Source of the DNA: Neptunomonas phycophila
GTDB lineage: Bacteria > Pseudomonadota > Gammaproteobacteria > Pseudomonadales > Balneatricaceae
NCBI RefSeq assembly: GCF_001922575.1
Contig: NZ_MRCI01000001.1
Coordinates: forward strand, 1,178,001 to 1,242,000
DNA: 64,000 bases
Reading direction: 5' to 3'
Shown here: piece after piece, positions 56,801 to 64,000 of the stretch
How the letters are laid out: each line of letters opens with the position of its first letter
Numbering within the stretch: position 1 is the stretch's first letter
Position numbers and translations under genes: made by a program
Notes under the pieces: model-generated
The model's database searches: none
Told to the model about the DNA's origin: nothing
The model's input: only the letters and a program-made list of their open reading frames with translations

Positions 56801-58427
56801 TGGTACGTTACGTATTACTGTTGAAGATGATGGTCCTGAACAAGTTGTGGCCCAAACAGATGAGCTGGCTATGATTGATACCAACTTGATGATTATCTTG
56901 GATACTTCAGGGTCCATGGATTTTGATAGTGGTATTGATGGTCAAACGCGTCTTGAGAGCGCAATTGACTCTATTATTACTTTGTTGCAACGCTACGATG
57001 AGTTTGGTGACGTTTCTGTCCGACTCGTTACTTTCTCTTCTAACGCAAGTGCTTACGGTAATTCGTGGGAAGATATCGATACGGCTATCGCTCAGCTTGA
57101 GGCTATACGTGCTGCTGGCGCTACTGGTGGTACAAACTATGATGAGGCGTTGGGTGATGCAATTAATGCGTTCGACAGTAACGGTAAAATAACGGAAGCG
57201 CAGAATATTTCGTATTTCTTCTCGGATGGTTTACCTACGTTTGGTGCAGGTAATAACTCGTCACTGACGGGTAACCGAAACGGTACTGGTTACAACCAGA
57301 ACGGTAATGATACGGGTATTTCAGCTAATGAGGAGGCTACTTGGACAAACTTCTTAAATACTAACCAAGTTAAGTCGTTTGCAATTGGTATGGGTGAGGG
57401 GATCAATGATGTTTCTTATCTCGACCCTATTGCCTACGATGGCCAAGCTTCTGTAAACCTTGGTGGTACGATTGTATCTTCGTTTGATGAACTCGATGAC
57501 GTGTTGGCTGGTACAGTTATTAGTCCAATTAGCGGTAAGTTGGTTGAAGGGGCTCTGCTTTCAGAAAGTCTAGGTGCCGATGGAGGCTATGTGAGGTCTG
57601 TAACGGTTGAAGGCGTGACTTACACCCTTGATATCGCTACGAGTACAATTAGTGTATCGGGAGGAGCTAACAACAGCTCGTTTGATGCAACTGAGAATGT
57701 AATCACTATTAACACTTCTGCAGGTGGTATCTTTACCGTCGATATGGATGACGGTGACTATAACTACACCGCTCCGGATAGTGTTTCCGAGTCGATCATT
57801 GAGCGTATGGACTTTGTTCTTTCTGATATGGATGGTGATACAAGCTCATCATACGTTGAGGTTGATGTAGAACGAATGAATGTGCTTATCGGCACAACGG
57901 GTTCTGAGACATTAAACGGCTCTAATGATGGACCTGATTTAATCATTGGTCGCGATGGAAACGATATTATCTTTGGTAATAGTGGTAATGATCGATTGAA
58001 AGGCGGTAACGGGAACGACGAAATTCACGGTGGAGACGGTGATGATCGTATAACTGGAGGCCCAGGATCTGATCTATTATCCGGTGATGCTGGTGATGAT
58101 ATCTTTATTTGGGGGGCTCCTGGCTCTTCCGATACGATCACCGATTTCGCGGTATACCAAAATCCAGGCGATGAACGAGATGTTCTTGATTTGAGTGATT
58201 TGTTACAGGGTGAAACAACAGATACCTTGGATCAATATTTGCACTTTGCTGAGTCAGGCGCAGATACCGTTGTATATATTAAATCAGACGGCGGGATTAA
58301 CGCAGATGGGTCAAATGCCGACCAAATCATTACTTTGCAAAGCACAACTGATTTAGGAGCAGGCGTGCAAACAGATGCTGATATTATTCAACAATTGTTG
58401 AGCAATAATCAGTTAATTGTTGACTAA
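50859..58427 (+). CDS. Giant LapA-type type I-secreted adhesin
   Basis: The 2522-residue protein has a retention module (about 1-80), a TAAG LapG-type cleavage motif (112-115), Calx-beta and Ig-like repeats (about 170-1700), including four tandem 100-residue units (410-809). A cadherin-like domain (about 1750-1840) and T1SS-143-like region (about 1850-2005) follow. Next is a VWA domain with MIDAS motif DTSGS (2015-2019) and RTX calcium repeats (about 2364-2420, GGNGNDEIHGGDGDD), before a C-terminal type I secretion signal. It would sit on the cell surface, held by the outer membrane, and be released when LapG cuts the N-terminus. No transporter, lapD or lapG gene is in the window. Nucleotides about 52690-55690 are written in GC-rich codons, unlike the rest. 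The GAGGAA ribosome site supports the start. Confidence 0.95.
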   Translation: MASAVGTVTFISGLVYAIKSDGSERLLALGDEVFADELIRTSPDASVEIYMANGQEVVLGGGQSWLISAETYTEAADYPVEDAVADEDLAAVDAIQQAILAGEDPTQVAEETAAGAPGAGGQGDDGVRFEILTRTALEEDPEAGYETIGVERETNDIIREPGGEVSSESAAIPQLSVNDVTVNEDLGALAFTVSINVAADSDVVFTYTTNNNASAVDGADYTPVSGTAVIPAGETSVVISVPITDDNLAEQPETFLLDITDITSGNAEIADGEGVGTILDEPTPGVEDTVTLSITGDTSVAEGDTASYTVTIDEAPVEDLVVDILYSFVSADSGDIVEGVTQVTIPAGSTEVSFSVDAVNDAYSEGVEDFTVSISNPTSGGFEAVVVDSAAATVTTSIVDANDPADLTTTTVTLESTPNVEEGGDITVTATVDNPPIDTPLVITLDNGEEIIIPVGETVGSITFPADDNVYADADTPVEFGVGSAVGGGYENLDTSDTAVTTVVDDNDPTTVTLESTPSVEEGGDITVTATVDNPPIDTPLVITLDNGEEITIPVGETTGSVTFPVADDVYADPDTPVEFSVDSTTGGGYESIDTTDTSTTIIVDDNDVTTVTLQSTPSVEEGGDITVTATVDNPPVDTPLVITLDNGETITIPVGQTTGEVTFPADDDAYTDPDTPVEFSIDSTTGGGYEALDTTDTATTTVVDDNDTTTVTLDSTPSVEEGGDITVTATVDNAPEDTPLVITLNNGEEIIIPVGQTTGEVTFPAGDDVYTDADTPVEFSVDSTSGGNYENLDTTDTATTTVVDDSDVTTLTLAGDSTVAEGGEATYTLTLSNPAETEMVVDVITGHTTTDDGDLVPTTQQVTILAGASTATFTVDNNQDNLAEGNEDYTVAITGSTGGNFEDLSVDTTPVTTTIIDDEGTPSLTINDMSVDEDAGTMTFTVTLSTPSVDPVSVDYASADNTSANPATEGADYTGVSGTLTFAPGETSQTITVPITDDTLAEGSETFDMVLSNPSNAVIADGTGVGTITDEAAPGAEDTVLVSITGDTAVDEGEAPATYTVSVNEAPTQDMTVDISYSYTSAETGDIVEGTTQVTIAANTTEVSFSVDTVDDAYAEGDEDFIVSISNPSLGGFEAVAVNPAQSSVTTTISDEASPTAEDTATISISGDPSVVEGDAATYTVSVDRVPLTDIEVTVQTGHVTTDDGDYVPVFTTVTIAAGTQSTTFDVQTSDDNLAEGSESYTVSITDTTGGSFENTVVGVSQVSTIITDEAAPTDPDADTAIVSLTGPGTVVEGETTTNYTVEISQAPVDDVTVTFSYTTTDADGNDYVQVADVVIAAGTTSTTFSIDTIDDNIAEGDEDYTVSIDTISNGGLEDVRASETENSVTTTITEESVPTDPDADTAYISLFGPGTVIEGETTTDYTVSISQAPVDDVTVTFNYTTTDADGNDYVAVGSVTILAGETEATFTIDTVNDNIAEGDEDFTVSIDTITDGGLEDVRVSNNDSVTTTIEDNDTVEISINDAPTVDESAGTMTFTVTLSNPSDAPVTVDYASQDGTATAGLDYTAVTGTLTFAPGETTQTITVPVTDDYLAEGSETLDMVLSNPSNATTADGVGVGMILDDTTATAEDTVYANIAVDQSSVSEGAQLTYTVTLVDSEGNPVIVPAGDTVSVDLDWSGAAASGADTSNLPASVSITGGSQTEFTVDASFDDIVEADEPLIATITDVVDSAGLFERAEVGPQSAANTVITDGSVDATDDTASTNEDTPVTISVLGNDVDPEGQTFTIESTTNPDNGSIVVNPDGTITYTPDANYNGSDTFTYTIVDQDGNRDTATVVVSVLAINDAPIIDFTEGNVSEEGLIDGSPDSDAASGSVDTTDSASVNGTVNIVDIEGDNISGVTLTAPTSTLTSGGETVTWSGSGTQNLTATANGETVATISIDDSGNYQFNLLKALDHPDTSGEDSFGIDFGVSASDGSLTGNGTLRITVEDDGPEQVVAQTDELAMIDTNLMIILDTSGSMDFDSGIDGQTRLESAIDSIITLLQRYDEFGDVSVRLVTFSSNASAYGNSWEDIDTAIAQLEAIRAAGATGGTNYDEALGDAINAFDSNGKITEAQNISYFFSDGLPTFGAGNNSSLTGNRNGTGYNQNGNDTGISANEEATWTNFLNTNQVKSFAIGMGEGINDVSYLDPIAYDGQASVNLGGTIVSSFDELDDVLAGTVISPISGKLVEGALLSESLGADGGYVRSVTVEGVTYTLDIATSTISVSGGANNSSFDATENVITINTSAGGIFTVDMDDGDYNYTAPDSVSESIIERMDFVLSDMDGDTSSSYVEVDVERMNVLIGTTGSETLNGSNDGPDLIIGRDGNDIIFGNSGNDRLKGGNGNDEIHGGDGDDRITGGPGSDLLSGDAGDDIFIWGAPGSSDTITDFAVYQNPGDERDVLDLSDLLQGETTDTLDQYLHFAESGADTVVYIKSDGGINADGSNADQIITLQSTTDLGAGVQTDADIIQQLLSNNQLIVD
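52086..53285 (+). repeat. Four tandem 300-bp units in the adhesin gene
   Basis: Units begin at 52086, 52386, 52686 and 52986, each exactly 300 bp (100 codons), starting with TTVTL and STPxVEEGGDITVTATV. Proteins are near-identical, but units 1-2 use AT-rich codons while units 3 (most) and 4 use GC-rich ones. Confidence 0.9.
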
Positions 58428-58451
58428 TGCTCTTATAAGTTGAGCTACACA

Positions 58452-58478
58452 AGGCCCCATTTTTATGGGGCTTTGTTT
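58452..58478 (+). terminator. Terminator of the adhesin gene
   Basis: AGGCCCCAT with a short T-rich loop and ATGGGGCTTT forms a strong stem followed by a T-rich stretch, about 25 bases after the stop. Confidence 0.8.
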
Positions 58479-58553
58479 ATTGCAAAGTATTAGGATAGCG
58501 TTCAAGCCTTCGTTATAATGCGTTTTTAGTTTTTACTGATAACTGATAGTAGT

Positions 58554-59453
58554 GTGATGATAGATATAGAAGACGAAAGTGTTTTGGCTGAGAAAAAGAT
58601 CAAGACGCGGCTTAATAAGCTACAAAAGCGGCTGCGCCGCGAAATGGGACAGGCGATAGCTGACTTCAATATGATTGAAGAAGGCGATAAGGTTATGGTG
58701 TGCCTATCTGGCGGTAAGGATTCTTACGCTATGTTAGACATATTAATGAACCTTCAAAAAAGTGCGCCAATTTCCTTTGAGCTTGTTGCTGTTAACCTTG
58801 ATCAAAAGCAGCCAGGCTTCCCTGAGCATATTTTGCCTGCCTATCTAGAATCACTGGGCGTGCCTTTCCATATAGTTGAACGCGATACCTATTCGATAGT
58901 CAAAAGTGTTGTTCCAGAAGGTAAAACAACGTGTGGTTTATGCTCACGCCTTCGGCGTGGAACGCTTTATGGCTTTGCTGAAGAGATAGGTGCTACGAAA
59001 ATTGCGTTGGGACACCATCGAGATGACATTTTAGAAACGCTTTTTTTGAATATGTTCTATGGAGGCAAGCTTAAAACGATGCCGCCTAAGTTGGTTTCGG
59101 ATGACGGTAAAAATATGGTTATTCGTCCCTTGGCTTATGCCCGAGAAAAAGATCTTGAGGTCTATGCGGAACTAAAAGAGTTTCCTATTATCCCTTGTAA
59201 CTTATGTGGTTCTCAGGACAATCTTCAACGCCAAATTATTAAAGAAATGCTTCAGTCATGGGATAAGACTCATCCGGGCAGAATCGAGACAATGTTTAGG
59301 TCTCTACAAAATGTGGTTCCCTCTCATTTAGCAGATACCAATTTGTTTGATTTCAAAGGGTTAAGTAAAGAGTCTAATACACCTGGTATAGCGTCAATTA
59401 ATCCTATCGGTGATGGGTTGATGTCTGATCGTATAGATATCTTGTCTATGTAA
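58554..59453 (+). CDS. ttcA: tRNA 2-thiocytidine synthetase TtcA
   Basis: The 299-residue enzyme thiolates C32 of tRNA. It has the PP-loop [10 protein letters not shown] (about 51-60), a first CxxC CGLC and a later CNLC pair that hold the Fe-S cluster, and [11 protein letters not shown]. Length and sequence match E. coli TtcA. The start is GTG 58554 or ATG 58557; no strong ribosome site is seen. It follows the adhesin gene after a terminator. Confidence 0.96.
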   Translation: MMIDIEDESVLAEKKIKTRLNKLQKRLRREMGQAIADFNMIEEGDKVMVCLSGGKDSYAMLDILMNLQKSAPISFELVAVNLDQKQPGFPEHILPAYLESLGVPFHIVERDTYSIVKSVVPEGKTTCGLCSRLRRGTLYGFAEEIGATKIALGHHRDDILETLFLNMFYGGKLKTMPPKLVSDDGKNMVIRPLAYAREKDLEVYAELKEFPIIPCNLCGSQDNLQRQIIKEMLQSWDKTHPGRIETMFRSLQNVVPSHLADTNLFDFKGLSKESNTPGIASINPIGDGLMSDRIDILSM

Positions 59454-59659
59454 AAATACGAATCTTGCATTAGTTAGGTTCGTGATTTGTATACTTGGAA
59501 TAATCACCTATAGTTGATTACATAAGGTAAGCAGAAAAAGTGTAGCTAAATAGTAACTGACTCGTATTGCTGACAACTATTCGTTATAGTCTCTGTTAGT
59601 ACTACAAGATAAGTAGCTTCTTAGTTTACAAGTTCGTTTACACAGACTCATGAGGGAAT

Positions 59660-60427
59660 ATGAGCGAAGTCGACAACAAGTTGTTACATAGGGCGACTTA
59701 CATGAGAAATCTATTGATTGCTCATGTAACAGGCCGTCAGGTTAATGAATCGGATTACCATAAATTGCGTCACTTTTTTATGGGGCTTGCCGATGTGTCT
59801 GAAAAAGTGCCCGCGCTTGTAATTGAGCATGCTGATCTTGCGAGTTTGTGGCAAAGCTTGAAGTATAGTTGTGGCTCACTCGAAGACAGAAAGACCTTCA
59901 TTATTGACCAGTTTAGTGACTTTTTAGAAAGCCTTGAAAAAGACACTCAAACCAGCGAGCAAGTGGCCCGTTCTCATCAAGTATTAACAGAAGCCTTGTT
60001 ACACGACACCTGGAATAAGGCTATTGTTTCATTAGAGCAAAAGCCAGAAGTGGCCGTAGAACAAATGCGTTTAATGGTTGAACAGCTTTGCTATCAGTTA
60101 CTCCGCAACGTAAAAGTTGTGCCGGATCCAATGCAGCATAATTTAAAAGCTTTGGTTGGTCTTACGGAGCGCTCTTTAATGTTGTCTCCCGGTAAGAAAT
60201 ATTTTCACGTTATTAAAGAGCTTGTAGCCGGTTGCGAAGAAACGCTGAGTGCGATTGAAAACTTTCGTGCAGATAGAACACATTTAATTAGCGGGAAGAT
60301 CGATTCGGCAGATAGAGACTTATCCTCAGCTAAGGTGCTAGTGAGTTTGTACGGTAGTTTGTGTTCTATGCTGCTTTCAGCTTGGCGTGTCCATGAAATG
60401 CTCATTGAAGGTGAGTCTAGCGCCTAA
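59660..60427 (+). CDS. Abi_C/HEPN-like helical protein
   Basis: The 255-residue, all-helical protein has no signal or membrane segment. Its C-terminal half lines up by eye with the abortive-infection C-terminal (Abi_C) family: DTWNKAI, VEQMRLMVEQLCYQLL, NLKALVGLTERSLMLSPG, then KELVAGCEETLSAIENFR. At the place of the family's RNxxxDAH motif this protein has RADRTH (R203, H208), which fits the HEPN RNase pattern R-x4-H. The N-terminal 100 residues are unassigned. A GAGGGA site precedes the ATG. A role in antiphage RNA cleavage is an inference; ordinary cell function remains possible. It stands alone after ttcA. Confidence 0.55.
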   Translation: MSEVDNKLLHRATYMRNLLIAHVTGRQVNESDYHKLRHFFMGLADVSEKVPALVIEHADLASLWQSLKYSCGSLEDRKTFIIDQFSDFLESLEKDTQTSEQVARSHQVLTEALLHDTWNKAIVSLEQKPEVAVEQMRLMVEQLCYQLLRNVKVVPDPMQHNLKALVGLTERSLMLSPGKKYFHVIKELVAGCEETLSAIENFRADRTHLISGKIDSADRDLSSAKVLVSLYGSLCSMLLSAWRVHEMLIEGESSA

Positions 60428-60528
60428 GCTGATTGCCTATTTGATTCAGTTGCCTTGCTGATAATTATGTTTGATATACTCTAGCCATTATTTTAGCGTA
60501 TCTATTTTTTTGGCTGAGGTGTTATAAG

Positions 60529-61233
60529 TTGAACGCACAAATCAAAGCAGTTTCTGCGGTATTCTTCTTAATGTTACTAGCAGGATGTGAAACTGTTCCT
60601 ATGCAAGATGGCCAACCGCCTGTTGAGCCAGCATCAGAGGATGCCCAAACCAATTCTCCAGCAACTTCTGCAGATAAGCGCTCAGACCCACCCCAAAGAG
60701 AGCCAGCTGTAAGTGGCGGTGATCAAATTAATTATTTATCAGGCCAATTGCTAACACTGCAGGAACAAGTGATTCAAATAAAAGCAGATACGGCCGAACT
60801 TAGGCGTAACGCGCAAATACTGTTAGCTCGTTTAGAAATGTTGAATAACCAAACAGTTCCCTCTAATGGGGCTTCTAATGCTGCTTCTGCCAATGTTGGG
60901 CCATCGCTTTCGCCTCAAAATGTTGAACAATTAACAGCGCAGCTAAATAATTTACTAGCACAAACACAGTCCAGTTATGAGCTAGTGTCAGGCTATACTG
61001 CCAAAGGGCAGTGGGTGCTCATTCGGTATGATCGATTTTCCGGTGAAACCTGGTTAGCGGATCAAAATCGTTGGAACTTGTTAGAAGAATCAACAGATAT
61101 TTTGCCTTCGTTATATGAGGTTCAAGTTCATCGGGCTGATAAAGATATTAAGGGGTATGTGGCAGCTCGCATTGATCAAAAAACCGGTCAGACTTGGTGG
61201 TTGCGCGAGAATACATGGCAAAATTTTCAATAA
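60529..61233 (+). CDS. Lipoprotein with coiled coil and C-terminal beta domain
   Basis: The 234-residue product has a lipoprotein signal with lipobox LLAGC (Cys20), a Pro/Ser/Asn-rich linker (about 25-65), a helical coiled-coil segment (about 70-112), a second linker and a C-terminal part (about 155-234) with repeated W and QTW motifs (SGETWLADQNRWN; GQTWWLRENTW). The start is TTG with GAGG ten bases upstream. The function is unknown; a periplasmic envelope role is inferred from the lipobox. It is followed by epmC. Confidence 0.75.
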   Translation: MNAQIKAVSAVFFLMLLAGCETVPMQDGQPPVEPASEDAQTNSPATSADKRSDPPQREPAVSGGDQINYLSGQLLTLQEQVIQIKADTAELRRNAQILLARLEMLNNQTVPSNGASNAASANVGPSLSPQNVEQLTAQLNNLLAQTQSSYELVSGYTAKGQWVLIRYDRFSGETWLADQNRWNLLEESTDILPSLYEVQVHRADKDIKGYVAARIDQKTGQTWWLRENTWQNFQ

Positions 61234-61278
61234 AGTAAACAAATAACAGTCACTGCAAGCAATGAATACTATTTATTT

Positions 61279-61830
61279 ATGAGTCAAAAACGCCACGCTT
61301 ATCAAGACTTGATAATGTTGTTTAATGATTGTTTTGCTGATTACAACACGCGGCTAGTAAAGGGCGCTGATGAGCCGGTTTACCTACCGGCATCAGAGTT
61401 GTGTAGTTACCACCAAATCATTTTTGCGCATGGCTATTTTAGTAGCGCTTTACACGAGATTTCTCATTGGCTTATTGCTGGCCCGCAGCGTCGCTTAAAG
61501 GAAGATTTTGGGTACTGGTATCGCCCTGATGGTCGTAACGAGGATGAACAGAAAGCGTTTGAGCAAGTAGAGGTTAAACCACAAGCAATCGAGTGGATAT
61601 TGTCACAGGCTGCGGGTTATCGGTTTTATATTAGTGCAGATAACCTTAATGGTGAGGCAACGGATAATAGCTCATTCAAGGAAGCAGTTTATCATCAAGT
61701 TGTTGATTATGCTGAGCATGGCCTGTCGAAGAGGGCACAGTCATTTCGTGAAGCGTTAGTGGCGTTTTATGGTACCGGAGATCCGAAAGCCCCTATAGTT
61801 TTAGATGCTTTTCACATAGGGGCTATTTGA
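61279..61830 (+). CDS. epmC: Elongation factor P hydroxylase
   Basis: The 183-residue protein matches EpmC (YfcM): IIFAHGYFSSALHEISHWLIAGPQ contains the HExxH-like iron-binding block, followed by EDFGYWYRPDGR and later VYHQVVDYAEHGL. EpmC hydroxylates the lysyl-lysine on elongation factor P in the last step of its modification. It follows the lipoprotein gene by 45 bases. EF-P itself and EpmA/EpmB lie outside the window. Confidence 0.93.
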   Translation: MSQKRHAYQDLIMLFNDCFADYNTRLVKGADEPVYLPASELCSYHQIIFAHGYFSSALHEISHWLIAGPQRRLKEDFGYWYRPDGRNEDEQKAFEQVEVKPQAIEWILSQAAGYRFYISADNLNGEATDNSSFKEAVYHQVVDYAEHGLSKRAQSFREALVAFYGTGDPKAPIVLDAFHIGAI

Positions 61831-61849
61831 GGCAGAGCGTGAGAGCGTC

Positions 61850-62326
61850 TTAATGCGTGTGCTTATGCTCTGTTGATTGCTCAGTATGCTTTGAATGATC
61901 CATGTTCATGGGCATTACGAATTTTATGGGTAGTTGTTTTTCTTGAGTGGTGCCATCTGAAAACGTAAACGTCATAGGGATGCTATCCCCTTCATTCAGT
62001 TCTTGTTGTAGGCCTATCAACATGACGTGGTGCCCGCCAGGTTTTAATATTGTTGTGTGATTGGCCTCAATCGTTACTTTATCTATCTGTCGCATTTGCA
62101 TAACACCGTCTACATTAGAGTGGGTATGTAGCTCTACGTGCTCGGCGGCCGGACTGCTGGCTGAGATGAGATCAACAGCTTTGTTACCTGAGTTTTTAAG
62201 AGTCATGAATGCAGCGCTATTGAGTTGGCCATGAGGCACGGCTCGTGCGTATGGCTCACTAACAACGATATCTGCTAGGGCGAAAGTGCTTTGGCATAGC
62301 AAAGCAGCGATAAGTAATTTTCTCAT
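61850..62326 (-). CDS. Copper chaperone PCu(A)C
   Basis: The 158-residue periplasmic protein has a signal peptide (about 1-18, ending FALA). The copper-site residues are in the PCu(A)C pattern: AEHVELHTH, VMQMRQID, and LKPGGHHVMLIGL. A His-rich tail ends the protein. It hands copper to the CuA site of cytochrome oxidase. The start is at ATG 62326 with AAGAGA upstream; a TTG at 62335 also opens the frame. It is the last gene of a three-gene operon with SCO1. Confidence 0.93.
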   Translation of the reverse strand: MRKLLIAALLCQSTFALADIVVSEPYARAVPHGQLNSAAFMTLKNSGNKAVDLISASSPAAEHVELHTHSNVDGVMQMRQIDKVTIEANHTTILKPGGHHVMLIGLQQELNEGDSIPMTFTFSDGTTQEKQLPIKFVMPMNMDHSKHTEQSTEHKHTH

Positions 62327-62343
62327 GCAGATCAATCTCTTTA

Positions 62344-62946
62344 TTATGATGAAGGCAGTAGAGCTTGTAAGGCTTCTATGAGCTCAATTGGTGAGGCGTT
62401 ATGTGAAATGGTATTACGTAATTTACCTTGCGGACCTATTAAGTAAATCCGTGATGAATGATCAACCGCGTAACCCATCGCCGAGTCTTCCATTTCAATG
62501 CGGCGGTAAAATGCACCATATAATGCAACTACCTCATCGATTTCACTTTTGGTGCCTGTGACTCCCGTAAGCGCAGGATGAAAAAATTGTGTGTAGGTTT
62601 TTAGCTTTTCTGGGGTATCACGTTCGGGGTCAACGCTAACAAATAATCCAGCTACAAACGGTTGTTGTTCGGGTGGTAAAGAAACAAAGGCTTGGCGCAT
62701 AATCGCTAATGCTGTTGGGCATACATCAGGGCAAGCTGAGTAGCCAATGTACATGGCCACGACCTTACCTCGGTAATCACTCAATGAAACGGGGCCGTCT
62801 GCCGATTGCAATGTAAAGTCCCCTCCTAGTTGAATGGCTTTCGGTAAGCTTGTTGGCTTTAAGAAAAGAAATACTCCTAAACCAATGAGTATCAAAAAAG
62901 TAAAAATGATGAGTCCCCGTAAAGGGGTTAGCGCATTGTTTTTCAT
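62344..62946 (-). CDS. SCO1/SenC copper metallochaperone
   Basis: The 200-residue thioredoxin-fold protein has one N-terminal TM helix (about 10-30) and the SCO copper-binding CPDVC motif in the YIGYSACPDVCPTALA segment, with the distal conserved His in DHSSRIYLI. It delivers or reduces copper for cytochrome c oxidase assembly. It starts 3 bases after the gene before and is followed 8 bases later by the PCu(A)C gene. Confidence 0.95.
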   Translation of the reverse strand: MKNNALTPLRGLIIFTFLILIGLGVFLFLKPTSLPKAIQLGGDFTLQSADGPVSLSDYRGKVVAMYIGYSACPDVCPTALAIMRQAFVSLPPEQQPFVAGLFVSVDPERDTPEKLKTYTQFFHPALTGVTGTKSEIDEVVALYGAFYRRIEMEDSAMGYAVDHSSRIYLIGPQGKLRNTISHNASPIELIEALQALLPSS

Positions 62947-62949
62947 TAG

Positions 62950-63471
62950 TTATTGGGCTACAAATTCAAATTCTGCTCGGGTTGGGTAAGCGAGGCTTTC
63001 GTCATGGATTAATAATGACGCCAACCATGTCATTGATCCTGTTGTGCAAACGGCCATTTCGATTGAGCCGCTCCAAGTATTGTCATTTACTTTTTTCATA
63101 TCAATTTGGTTGATGCCCATAAACATTTTTTTACCTTGCAAGTCCAAAACAATATGATCAGCGTGGATATTAGTTAACGTTGTTGTAAAGGTAATTACTT
63201 TTAACGATTCGGGTTTCTCATTGGTAGAAAGCGTTACTTTTTGTTCGCCTGATATTGCTACACATGTGTCTTCACCTAAAACACACTCGTGGTCCAAGTG
63301 AAATACAGAAGATGATTCGGTTTTCTTCAATACGCTTATTAAAGACACTAACCCCCCAATAAATAGAATTAGGAGAGTAATAACGATTATGCGTATGCGT
63401 TGGCGCTTTTTATAACGGCGGCTGACTCTTCTTCCCCTTCGACTATGCATCTCTGGTGATTTGTTTGGCAT
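62950..63471 (-). CDS. Unknown membrane-anchored protein of the SCO operon
   Basis: The 173-residue protein is the first gene of the copper operon. It has a very basic N-terminal tail (RRGRRVSRRYKKRQRIR), one TM helix (about 28-48) and a periplasmic domain with Cys residues (CVLGEDTC and AVCTTGS). Proteins of this size sit before SCO genes in other marine gammaproteobacteria, from memory. A copper or cytochrome oxidase role is inferred only from context. Confidence 0.6.
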   Translation of the reverse strand: MPNKSPEMHSRRGRRVSRRYKKRQRIRIIVITLLILFIGGLVSLISVLKKTESSSVFHLDHECVLGEDTCVAISGEQKVTLSTNEKPESLKVITFTTTLTNIHADHIVLDLQGKKMFMGINQIDMKKVNDNTWSGSIEMAVCTTGSMTWLASLLIHDESLAYPTRAEFEFVAQ

Positions 63472-63652
63472 CTTTAACTCCTTTTTTATTTTATACCGTT
63501 CCGTTGGTATGACAATGCGGTTAATTGTCGCACTAATAGCCTTTGTTTTTCTACATTAATGCGGGGGTATAGTGGCTCTGGCTGTATAGTATGGTTATTA
63601 TTCGTTTATAAAAGAAAAAATGATGTTGTCTTACTTTTTTATCGGGGATTTT

Positions 63653-64000
63653 ATGCGCTTAATAATTAGACTTATATGCGCTAGCTTGTTGTTAGCAGGG
63701 AGCTGCGTTCATGCTTTGGAATACTATACGGTTATTGATGAACCCATCAATGTGAGAACAGGACCAGGTACCCAAAATAAAGCGATTGCTCAAGCCCACA
63801 AAAATGAGCAGGTTCTACTGATCAAAAAGGAAGGGGATTGGGCTAATATCTTTTTTGTGCACCCTGATGGAAGAAAGATTGAAGGCTGGATGCATGCTGA
63901 TTTTATTAAGCCGGATGCGGCAGTTAGGCAGGAAAATACACCAGTGACGGCGCATGCCTCTTATGCGCACATGGAGTGTCAGGAAGATGCAGAGAAGGAA
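63653..64000 (+). CDS. SH3b-domain protein, N-terminal fragment
   Basis: The reading frame starts at ATG 63653 (site GGGGA about 5 bases upstream) and is open to the window edge, so only 116 codons are seen. A signal peptide (about 1-21) is followed by a bacterial SH3 domain (about 23-90): YTVIDEPINVRTGPGTQNKAI, WANIFFVHPDGRKIEGW. SH3b domains bind cell-wall peptides or targets. The rest of the protein, and thus its function, lies outside the window. Confidence 0.8.
   Translation, partial: MRLIIRLICASLLLAGSCVHALEYYTVIDEPINVRTGPGTQNKAIAQAHKNEQVLLIKKEGDWANIFFVHPDGRKIEGWMHADFIKPDAAVRQENTPVTAHASYAHMECQEDAEKE

Noticed and set aside
50859..58427. Frameshift or chimeric assembly of the adhesin
   Set aside because: The reading frame is continuous and domain order is normal for LapA-type proteins, so a single gene is kept; assembly error remains a check in the findings.

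Overview
The window looks like chromosomal DNA of a marine gammaproteobacterium, probably of the Oceanospirillales. This placement rests on a recognisable gammaproteobacterial core (RlmKL, RMF next to PyrD, E. coli-type YcaO, EpmC, BolA, TtcA, AroA, DeaD) together with TRAP transport and a LapA-type giant adhesin. It is inferred from gene content and protein resemblance only; no database was searched. The DNA is moderately AT-rich by eye, except for about 3 kb inside the adhesin gene.

Layout. 1-3 kb: the end of a DegT-type aminotransferase, an acyltransferase-3 membrane protein and a Sel1/SPOR protein. 3-6 kb: a PPK2 kinase, tRNA-Thr, a BON-LysM protein and a prephenate dehydratase of unusual type. 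6-14.5 kb: a signalling and uptake block made of a DctB-like sensor kinase, a DctD-like sigma-54 activator, a repeat-bearing control region with a good -24/-12 promoter, a TAXI-TRAP receptor, a fused TRAP permease, and L-2-hydroxyglutarate oxidase. 14.5-29 kb: mostly housekeeping genes (HDOD protein, YciC-like protein, riboflavin synthase, YfcH, an isolated BatD, DUF2835, pyrD, rmf, rlmKL, amtB, a SHOCT protein, dienelactone hydrolase and three small conserved proteins).

29.4-35 kb holds a three-gene MksF-MksE-MksB (Wadjet type I-like) condensin operon with overlapping genes. No MksG/JetD nuclease lies beside it; a convergent unknown gene follows instead. 35.6-48 kb: DUF3422, BolA, a YeiH-type permease, AroA, a DUF465 protein, an MsbA-like ABC exporter, a SlyB-like lipoprotein, a DEAD-box helicase, an unknown gene with a structured leader, an HTH-cupin regulator, and a fusion of an NMT1-type binding domain to GGDEF. 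Then come three tRNAs (Asn, Pro, Pro) and YcaO.

50.9-58.4 kb is one 2522-residue type I-secreted adhesin. It has an N-terminal retention module, a TAAG LapG-type cleavage motif, many Calx-beta/Ig-like repeats, a VWA domain and C-terminal RTX repeats. Its middle 3 kb is written in GC-rich codons while both ends are AT-rich. The remainder holds TtcA, an Abi_C/HEPN-like protein, a lipoprotein, EpmC, a three-gene copper/cytochrome oxidase assembly operon and the start of an SH3b protein that runs off the window.

Functional themes: C5/C4 carboxylate sensing, uptake and oxidation (6-14.5 kb); chromosome or plasmid DNA handling (29-35 kb); and c-di-GMP signalling plus adhesion (46.5 and 51-58 kb). 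The candidates most worth following up are the MksBEF operon without a nuclease, the repeat array in front of the TRAP operon, the structured leader near 45.7 kb, the codon-use mosaic in the adhesin and the Abi_C-like gene near 60 kb.
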